Assembly: GCF_030815085.1 (NCBI RefSeq)
Contig: NZ_JAUSWG010000002.1
Strand: one strand, 5' to 3'
DNA: 64,000 nt
Origin: Paraclostridium ghonii
GTDB lineage: Bacteria > Bacillota > Clostridia > Peptostreptococcales > Peptostreptococcaceae
Position numbers and translations under genes: made by a program. The notes under the pieces are model-generated. The model saw only the letters and a list, made by a program, of their open reading frames with translations. It was not told the origin of the DNA and did not search any database. Shown here piece after piece: positions 58,540 through 64,000 of the stretch (its first letter is position 1; every line of letters starts with the position of its first letter).

Positions 58540-59319
58540 TTATTTTATTTCCTTTTTCTTAAAAACTAATAATCCTAAAGTATAAAAAATTGCTACACCT
58601 ATAGCTCCTACTAAAAAACATCTTATAAATCCTTCTTGGCTGCTCCAAGTCATAATCATTCTTTTACTAACATCATCGTAACCAGCATCTTTAACCATAT
58701 TCCATGGCATCCATTTTGCTATTTGATTTAGTATATAAATTCTACGCCCTGCCATTGATGTGAATGCAGGTATAAGAGCCATTATAATTGCCCAAGTTAC
58801 TGCTACCGTTCTATCATTATCAAATATAAAATAAAAGCAATGAGCTGCAGTAAGACTAACTAGTAATAACGGGAAACACGCAACTATTGTTTGAATAAAA
58901 TCTTTTAGATAAACTATTCCACTATCTTCTAGCATCAAGTATGCAACAATAACATATACACTGCTTATTAAAACTAAATTTATAGTACTTATAACTACTT
59001 CAATTAAAAACTTACCTAAATATATTTGGTTTCTTGAAATTCCATAAGCAATTGAATTTTTTAATGTATTATTTTTAAATTCTTGTCCAAGTATTAATGA
59101 AACTAATGAAATACATAGCATCAACAAAATTCCCATATTTGTATAAAAACAGCTTAATGAAAATTTAGTGTTACCATACGGAAAATCCATATGACTTGTA
59201 GCAAATAAACCTAAAGCCACATTTATAAAAATTACAAAACTTATACTTCCAAATAAAAATATATAGTTACCTTTAGTGTTTATATTTCGATAAAATTCAC
59301 TCTTTATGTAATTAAGCAT
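58540..59319 (-). CDS. ABC-2 type permease (bacteriocin/antibiotic resistance type)
   Basis: Membrane subunit of 259 residues, six helices, starting MLNYIKSEFYRN, typical of BcrB/lantibiotic-immunity permeases (LanE/LanG-like). The ATG at 59319 has GGGGGAATTGCAA before it and overlaps the ATPase stop by 8 bases; a TTG five codons upstream is less likely. Works with the adjacent ATPase, probably in self-protection against a peptide antibiotic. Confidence 0.9.
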   Translation of the reverse strand: MLNYIKSEFYRNINTKGNYIFLFGSISFVIFINVALGLFATSHMDFPYGNTKFSLSCFYTNMGILLMLCISLVSLILGQEFKNNTLKNSIAYGISRNQIYLGKFLIEVVISTINLVLISSVYVIVAYLMLEDSGIVYLKDFIQTIVACFPLLLVSLTAAHCFYFIFDNDRTVAVTWAIIMALIPAFTSMAGRRIYILNQIAKWMPWNMVKDAGYDDVSKRMIMTWSSQEGFIRCFLVGAIGVAIFYTLGLLVFKKKEIK

Positions 59320-60232
59320 TTGCAATTCCCCCAATCAAAGACATATAATAGCTTTCTAGATTTATAGATTTCTCTTTTAAAGAGCATAAACCAATCCCGT
59401 TATTAACTATAAGTTTACTTATCTTTTCAGGGTCTCTATTTTTATCAAATACTTGTATTATTTCACCTGGTAAAACTTTATAATCACTATATCCTAGTTT
59501 TTCTTCTAATAATGCTGTTAACTTGTTAGCACTTTTAACTTTAATTTCTAAATAGTTTTTGCATTCCTCATTTACTTCATCTGCAGATATCTCTTTGACT
59601 AATTTTCCTTTATTTAAAAATCCATAACAAGTTGCAATATTTTCTAACTCTAAAAGAATGTGACTTGAAATTATTATTGTAATATTTTTTTCTTTATTAA
59701 GCTTTAATAAAAGGTTTCTAATTTCAATAATACCTGATGGGTCTAACCCATTTATTGGTTCATCAAGAATTAATAGTTCTGGTTCACTCATCATAGCAAG
59801 AGCTAGTCCTAATCTTTGCTTCATCCCAAGTGATAAATTACTAAATTTCTTCTTTTTCGCGTCAAATAAGTTTACACCTTTAAGAACTTTATCAATATTA
59901 TCTTTTCCTGGTATTCCCCTTTGAATCCTATAATACTCCATGTTCTTTTCAATTGTAAGATTAGGATAAAAACATGGTGTTTCAATAATAGCCCCTATAT
60001 TTTTTCTAGCTTCACTTAAATCTTTATCTGTTGATTTAGAAAAAATCTCAAAATCCCCACTGCTAGCATATGATTGTCCAGTTAAAATTCTAAGTAATGT
60101 AGTTTTACCTGCTCCATTATCTCCCACTAATCCATATATATCACCTTGTTTTATAGTCATACTAACATCAGATAAAGCGTTGTAATCCCCATATTTTTTA
60201 GATAATTTATACGTCTTTATAACTTCCTTCAT
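59312..60232 (-). CDS. ABC transporter ATP-binding protein (BcrA/LanF-like)
   Basis: ATPase of 306 residues: Walker A GDNGAGKT (37-44), Q loop, signature NLSLGMKQRL, Walker B LLILDEPINGLDP, H loop SSHILLELE, and the ~80-residue C-terminal extension common in BcrA-type bacitracin/lantibiotic transporters. Overlaps the permease start; preceded by a putative promoter and 11-bp direct repeats bound perhaps by the response regulator. Confidence 0.93.
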   Translation of the reverse strand: MKEVIKTYKLSKKYGDYNALSDVSMTIKQGDIYGLVGDNGAGKTTLLRILTGQSYASSGDFEIFSKSTDKDLSEARKNIGAIIETPCFYPNLTIEKNMEYYRIQRGIPGKDNIDKVLKGVNLFDAKKKKFSNLSLGMKQRLGLALAMMSEPELLILDEPINGLDPSGIIEIRNLLLKLNKEKNITIIISSHILLELENIATCYGFLNKGKLVKEISADEVNEECKNYLEIKVKSANKLTALLEEKLGYSDYKVLPGEIIQVFDKNRDPEKISKLIVNNGIGLCSLKEKSINLESYYMSLIGGIANA

Positions 60233-60261
60233 AATTGTTCTCCCTCCTTATTCAACTGTTA

Positions 60262-60352
60262 CCTATAATCTAATTTTCTTACAATACAAATGATACTAAA
60301 AACTTTTAAATAAATATTTAAGAAAGTTTAAAGAAAGTCTAAAGATTTTAAT
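60262..60352 (-). promoter_or_regulatory. Candidate response-regulator boxes and promoter before the ABC genes
   Basis: Three tandem 11-base units (AAGAAAGTTTA, AAGAAAGTCTA, AAGATTTTAAT; 60320-60352) have the helical-turn spacing of OmpR/PhoB-type binding sites. Downstream on the minus strand, TTGTAT (60284-60289) and TATAGG (60262-60267) are 16 bases apart, giving a weak promoter that would need activation. Confidence 0.5.
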
Positions 60353-60356
60353 TAAC

Positions 60357-61052
60357 TTAATTATTACTTAACTTAAATCCAATTCCCCACACAGTTTTTA
60401 TATAATCTTCATCTTCACATATGCACTTAATCTTTTTTCTAATATTACTAACATGAACATTTACCGAGTTATCTTCTCCATAGTATCCATTTTTCCACAC
60501 TTGTTCGTATAGTGACTCTCTTGAATGGACCTTATCTGGATTTTTTATCAAAATCCTTAGTATATCAAACTCATGGCTTGTTAAGTAGATATTATTATCC
60601 TTAACTTTTACTTCTCTTATTTCTTCTTCTAAAGTTAAATTTTTAAATTTGTACTCTTTATTAATCTGTATATTTACTCCAAACTTTTTATATCTTCTTA
60701 TTTGAGAGTTTACTCTAGCTATAACCTCTTCAGATTCAAAAGGCTTAGTAATATAATCATCAGCCCCCATATTAAGCAAATTCACTTTATCTTTTAACGA
60801 TGTTTTCGCTGAAATTACTATTATCGGTATTTCTTTTTCACCTCTTATTTTATTAATTATTTCTTCTCCAGTTACCCCAGGCAGCATTAAATCTAGTAAC
60901 ATCAAATCATATTCTGATAATGATAATTGCAGTATTGCTTCACTTCCTGAAAATGCTTGAGTTATTTCATATTGTTGTTTTTTTAACATTCTAGCTAATA
61001 AATTGTTTATGTCTACATCATCTTCTACTATTAAAATATGTCCTCTACACAT
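60357..61052 (-). CDS. OmpR-family response regulator of the ABC/TCS cassette
   Basis: Regulator of 231 residues: receiver domain with D54 (LDLMLPG) and K in TKPFE, trans_reg_C winged helix ending KTVWGIGFKL. First gene of the cassette; RBS GGGAGAAATT. Likely activates the ABC genes through the 11-base direct repeats just downstream of it. Confidence 0.94.
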   Translation of the reverse strand: MCRGHILIVEDDVDINNLLARMLKKQQYEITQAFSGSEAILQLSLSEYDLMLLDLMLPGVTGEEIINKIRGEKEIPIIVISAKTSLKDKVNLLNMGADDYITKPFESEEVIARVNSQIRRYKKFGVNIQINKEYKFKNLTLEEEIREVKVKDNNIYLTSHEFDILRILIKNPDKVHSRESLYEQVWKNGYYGEDNSVNVHVSNIRKKIKCICEDEDYIKTVWGIGFKLSNN

Positions 61053-61115
61053 ATAATTTCTCCCTAATACCCCTTATATTTTTTCTTTTATAATACCATA
61101 TTTTGTATTTTTTTG

Positions 61116-61232
61116 TAAAAAAATTCGCTTTGCTCATGTCGCCAACGACCTTGAGAAACAGGTCCGTTGCTCAAGTTTAAAAGTTGGAAGTTATATTTAT
61201 CCATAGTTCAGGATTAAATATAATTCCTAGGA
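61116..61232 (-). repeat. Dispersed structured repeat, copy B (inverted relative to copy A)
   Basis: On the minus strand this is nearly the same as copy A over about 115 bases (left hairpin, GAGCAACGGACC...GGTCGTTGG hairpin, GCGAATTTTTTT end), with only a few substitutions. A and B enclose exactly the four-gene ABC/two-component cassette, their T-run ends facing inward. Confidence 0.88.
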
Positions 61233-61235
61233 ATC

Positions 61236-61269
61236 AAAAAAGATTAAGCGTGTTTCGCTTAATCTTTTT
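61236..61269. terminator. Terminator of the proline iminopeptidase gene
   Basis: Stem AAAAAGATTAAGCG/CGCTTAATCTTTTT, five-base loop, T5 tail on the minus strand. Confidence 0.9.
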
Positions 61270-61290
61270 CACAGTTTAATTTATATAATT

Positions 61291-62172
61291 TTAATCATTA
61301 TCATCTAACCATTTAGTTAGAACTTCTATGTATTTATCATTTTCCTCAACAAATGGCATATGTCTTGAGTATTGGAATAGCTCCCACTTACTATTTTGTA
61401 TTCTATCATACATAGTTTTTGCAATATATGGTGAACATAAATCTCTTGATCCACTTGTTATTAAGCAAGGTTCCTTTATTTCATGTAATCTATCTGTAAA
61501 CTCATATCCAGAAAGAGTACCTGTAGGAGAAAATTCATTTTGCCCCCATCCTACGATATATGCTTCAGAGCCTGCTTTTTTAGCTCTTCTTAAACATTCA
61601 TGATCATCTTCAGTTACCTTACCTGCACAGTGCATATCCATAAACTTATCTAACGCCTCACTGTATTCCTTACTAGAATAATCTCCTGTATTTACTGCAT
61701 CAAGTAGAGCCTTTTGATCAGCTTCATTCATGTATGATATTCTTCTTTTTTGCTCTTGTTCCCAAAGCTTTGCAGAAGAAAGAGTAGATGAAAGAATATA
61801 TGACTTAATTCCCTTTGGCTTATACTCAATAGCATACCAAATAGCCTGCATACCGCCCCAAGATTGACCTAATAAATGAATTTCTTCAAGTCCTAGATGT
61901 TTTCTTAGTTCAATAAGTTCTTTTATCCAAGTGTCAGCGTTAAATAACTCTGGATGACCTTCTACAAACGAATTTCCACATCCAATTTGGTCATACATTA
62001 TTACTTGCCTTCCACTTTCAGCTATTTTATCTAATACCTCAAAGTAGTTATGAGTAGACCCTGGGCCTCCGTGAAGTAGTACTAATGGTTTCTTCCCTTT
62101 TGTGCCTTCACCTACTATGCGATAATAGGTTTTAAAACCTTCAAAAGGCATGTATCCTTCAGTTATTTTCAT
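61291..62172 (-). CDS. pip: Proline iminopeptidase (alpha/beta hydrolase, S33)
   Basis: Cytoplasmic or exported aminopeptidase of 293 residues removing N-terminal proline from peptides. Oxyanion HGGPGS (34-39), nucleophile S104 in GQSWGGM, Asp in SGSRDLCSP and His in SRHMPFVE complete the triad; the helical cap lies at about 125-215 (KRRISYMNEADQ). The frame is open to 62340, but the ATG at 62172 has TTGGAGGGGATAAAA before it and fits family length. Monocistronic. Confidence 0.94.
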   Translation of the reverse strand: MKITEGYMPFEGFKTYYRIVGEGTKGKKPLVLLHGGPGSTHNYFEVLDKIAESGRQVIMYDQIGCGNSFVEGHPELFNADTWIKELIELRKHLGLEEIHLLGQSWGGMQAIWYAIEYKPKGIKSYILSSTLSSAKLWEQEQKRRISYMNEADQKALLDAVNTGDYSSKEYSEALDKFMDMHCAGKVTEDDHECLRRAKKAGSEAYIVGWGQNEFSPTGTLSGYEFTDRLHEIKEPCLITSGSRDLCSPYIAKTMYDRIQNSKWELFQYSRHMPFVEENDKYIEVLTKWLDDND

Positions 62173-62320
62173 TTTTATCCCCTCCAATTTGTCATAAGAA
62201 ACAATAATTAGTTTCTTAGTGTGACTATTTAAAACTTCTCTTCCATGTTTAATATGTATTAAATATTTGTACTTGCTTTTATAAATAGTATAACATAAAA
62301 GTAAATACAAATTAATTATG

Positions 62321-62396
62321 ATATAAATATTAAGACACAAGAAAAGGGCTATTAGAAATATCCCAACGCCCTTTTCTCGTGTCTTAATATTTATAT
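62321..62396. terminator. Long terminator hairpin of the DUF11-repeat gene
   Basis: 29-base arms (core AAGACACaAGAAAAGGGC, one mismatch) with an 18-base loop follow the surface protein gene on the minus strand. Confidence 0.88.
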
Positions 62397-62408
62397 ATTT
62401 TATACTTT

Positions 62409-64000
62409 TTAATCCAGAAATAAATATACAAGATTACTATTAGAGTATCCAGTCTTTGTTAAACCTGATACAACATAGTAATAACGAGCCTGACTAAAAC
62501 TGTATATTGGATTGAATGAATCATCAGTAATCTGTGCTTTAAATTGAATTATATATTCTTCTCCAGGATAAATAGTTCCTAAATGTATTCCACACACTAT
62601 ATTTTCACACATTGCCTTACATCCATTTATATATACACTGCAAGGTATATTTTCTAAACTTGCTATTGGTAAATTTGAAATAACAACATTTTCAAGAGTA
62701 ATATCTCCGTCATTTTTTACTCTTATATCAAATGTAACTACATCACATAATTTAGCAACTGAAGGACATACAAATTGAGTTAGTATTAATTTTGGCCCTT
62801 TTACAGTAAGAGTATTATTTGAAGGAGTAGTTACTATTAAAACAGATATATCTGTTCCTGGTACAGGTAAAAACCCCATAGTGGTTATGCTATTATTTCT
62901 ATAGTCTTTTATAGCCTCTAATGCTTTAACTAATATAGATACTGATTTTTTATCTCCACTTAATATCGGCCCTAATTTTACTCCAGATGATAAATCACCT
63001 GATATAACAGTCCCATCTACTTTTATTTCAACTACTTGTAACTCAGGTGGGAATATATCAGTCAATACAGTAGATACAGAATCTAATTCTCCATCATTTT
63101 CTATCTCAATGTCATAAACAACAGTTTCATCTACTTGAATTAAGGTAGACCTACAATTTTTAGAAATTGATATCTTTGGATCAACTACAATTACCTGGAT
63201 AATTATATCTACAGTCACTGATTCTGAGTCTGATACCCTAGGTTTAATTTCATTAATATTACTATTACTTTCTAATCGAGATTTAGATGCAAAAGTATTG
63301 TAATCATAGTTTGTTGTTATTTGAGTTGATATTTTTCCATTTGATGGAACTCCAATTATTTTAGCATCAAAATTTATTATTGTAGTTGCCCCAACACCTA
63401 AACGACCTATGTTTACACCAGTTACTATATTACCACCTTTAGCCATTCCATTTATTTTTAAATTGTCCATATATTGAAGATTTGAATCTAAACTAGCTAT
63501 TACAGTGACATTATTTAAAGGAACATTTCCACTATTGGTTATATTAACAGTATAAGTCACTATTTCACCTACAACTGCAGTTTTTGTATTTAGGTTGGCA
63601 TTAATACTTAAATTGCCTTCTCCTATAAAATTTATAGAAACTATATTAGAATAATAGGTTTTAGTTTGAGTATTTGTTCCGTATGGTAAATTATAATCAA
63701 ATGAAATACTTGCTGTATTATCAATCGTATCATTTGTTGTGGATAAAACTTGGCATTGATACGATATAACACTAACCTGCCCTATATTTACCGAACCTAT
63801 TGAAATTCCAGTTATCGGAGAAACTCCAGTAGGCTGAGGAACCTCATCAATTACAACACTTCCATCTATAAAACTTAAGGCTGATGGTATTTCATCTTTA
63901 ATAATAGAATTAAATACCTTTACATTGCCCATATTTGATACTGTTACTGTATACGTTACAATATCATTTTGTCTTACACTTGACTTGTCACTAGCTAATT
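62409..64000 (-). CDS. DUF11-repeat surface/exported protein (N-terminus beyond window)
   Basis: C-terminal part (at least 530 residues) of a long protein made of DUF11/TIGR01451 conserved-repeat Ig-like modules of about 130 residues. Each begins with a G-x-x-V-x-Y-T-V-x-V-x-N-x-G pattern: DIVTYTVTVSNMGNV (at the edge), EIVTYTVNITNSGNVPL, ETVVYDIEIENDGEL, DVVTFDIRVKNDGDI. The frame is open through the window's right end, so an internal Met at 63932 is not the start. No LPxTG or membrane anchor is seen at the C-terminus (ends LVYLFLD). Such proteins are exported adhesive or spore/cell-surface fibres in clostridia. Confidence 0.92.
   Translation of the reverse strand, partial: LASDKSSVRQNDIVTYTVTVSNMGNVKVFNSIIKDEIPSALSFIDGSVVIDEVPQPTGVSPITGISIGSVNIGQVSVISYQCQVLSTTNDTIDNTASISFDYNLPYGTNTQTKTYYSNIVSINFIGEGNLSINANLNTKTAVVGEIVTYTVNITNSGNVPLNNVTVIASLDSNLQYMDNLKINGMAKGGNIVTGVNIGRLGVGATTIINFDAKIIGVPSNGKISTQITTNYDYNTFASKSRLESNSNINEIKPRVSDSESVTVDIIIQVIVVDPKISISKNCRSTLIQVDETVVYDIEIENDGELDSVSTVLTDIFPPELQVVEIKVDGTVISGDLSSGVKLGPILSGDKKSVSILVKALEAIKDYRNNSITTMGFLPVPGTDISVLIVTTPSNNTLTVKGPKLILTQFVCPSVAKLCDVVTFDIRVKNDGDITLENVVISNLPIASLENIPCSVYINGCKAMCENIVCGIHLGTIYPGEEYIIQFKAQITDDSFNPIYSFSQARYYYVVSGLTKTGYSNSNLVYLFLD

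Noticed and set aside
57412..61232. Classical composite transposon
   Set aside because: The flanking repeats carry no transposase and no clear terminal inverted ends or target duplications are visible; kept only as an inverted-repeat-bounded cassette.
62173..62340. Upstream extension of the proline iminopeptidase reading frame
   Set aside because: Hydrophobic leader-like translation without RBS, running into the neighbouring terminator; ATG at 62172 has a strong RBS and fits family length.
1..64000. tRNA, rRNA, prophage, IS elements
   Set aside because: I looked for cloverleaf-type sequences, transposases, integrases and phage structural genes and saw none.

Overview
The window is very AT-rich, mostly densely packed Gram-positive DNA with strong AGGAGG-type ribosome binding sites, U-tailed terminator hairpins and a lysine riboswitch. 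Gene content (hybrid-cluster protein, glutaminyl-tRNA synthetase, chitinases, a sigma-54 enhancer-binding protein with a winged-helix C-terminus, a CplR-like ABC-F, CPBP protease) points to an anaerobic Clostridia member, most likely family Peptostreptococcaceae (Paraclostridium/Paeniclostridium-like). This is inference from gene content; no rRNA is present to confirm it. It reads as chromosome; there is no tRNA, rRNA, CRISPR array, prophage or IS element.

Layout. 1-1.5 kb: two-component system (kinase cut by the window edge). 1.6-3.3 kb: lysA with its lysine riboswitch and promoter. 3.6-8.2 kb: ion transporters (ArsB/NhaD type, Ca2+/Na+ exchanger) and small membrane proteins. 8.4-11.8 kb: orphan PAS kinase and glnS. 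12-19 kb: uvsE, siroheme sulfite/nitrite reductase, and an SNF2/SWIM helicase paired with an XRE/ImmA-like protein that has lost its zinc histidines. 19.2-21.8 kb: two small hydrophilic proteins (gamma-SASP-like) and a GntR/ABC operon. 22-27.9 kb: HAD phosphatase, methyltransferase, and two secreted GH18 chitinases behind a candidate cyclic-di-GMP riboswitch and terminator. 28-35 kb: lipoprotein, CPBP protease, hcp, a newly recognised candidate type I toxin-antitoxin locus (31.76-32.14 kb), adenine deaminase, an FmdE-like protein and a nucleotidyltransferase. 35.3-37.1 kb: ABC-F resistance ATPase with leader peptide and attenuator. 37.2-41.6 kb: sigma-54-controlled permease and gamma-glutamyl hydrolase with their activator. 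41.7-47.7 kb: alpha-glucoside uptake and cleavage operon with LacI repressor, no ATPase. 47.8-53.9 kb: SelO, a large Fe-S flavoprotein, a membrane protein and a divergent TetR with palindromic operators. 54-57.4 kb: three-gene MoxR ATPase / HExxH-VWA / repeat-solenoid operon. 57.4-61.2 kb: ABC transporter plus two-component system enclosed by inverted copies of a 115-bp structured repeat. 61.3-64 kb: proline iminopeptidase and the C-terminal part of a DUF11-repeat surface protein.

How the genes work together. Several local circuits can be read directly: TetR sites placed on the promoter of the Fe-S flavoprotein operon; LacI-type operators on the sugar promoter; a sigma-54 promoter buried in the terminator of its own activator gene; an FNR/CRP-type palindrome at about -42 of hcp; and an antisense RNA terminating inside a small membrane toxin gene. 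The most novel items are the toxin-antitoxin locus with its flanking duplicated hcp-promoter sequence, the repeat-flanked ABC/TCS cassette, the MoxR/VWA/solenoid operon, the SNF2 plus dead-ImmA pair and the unusual chitinase leader.
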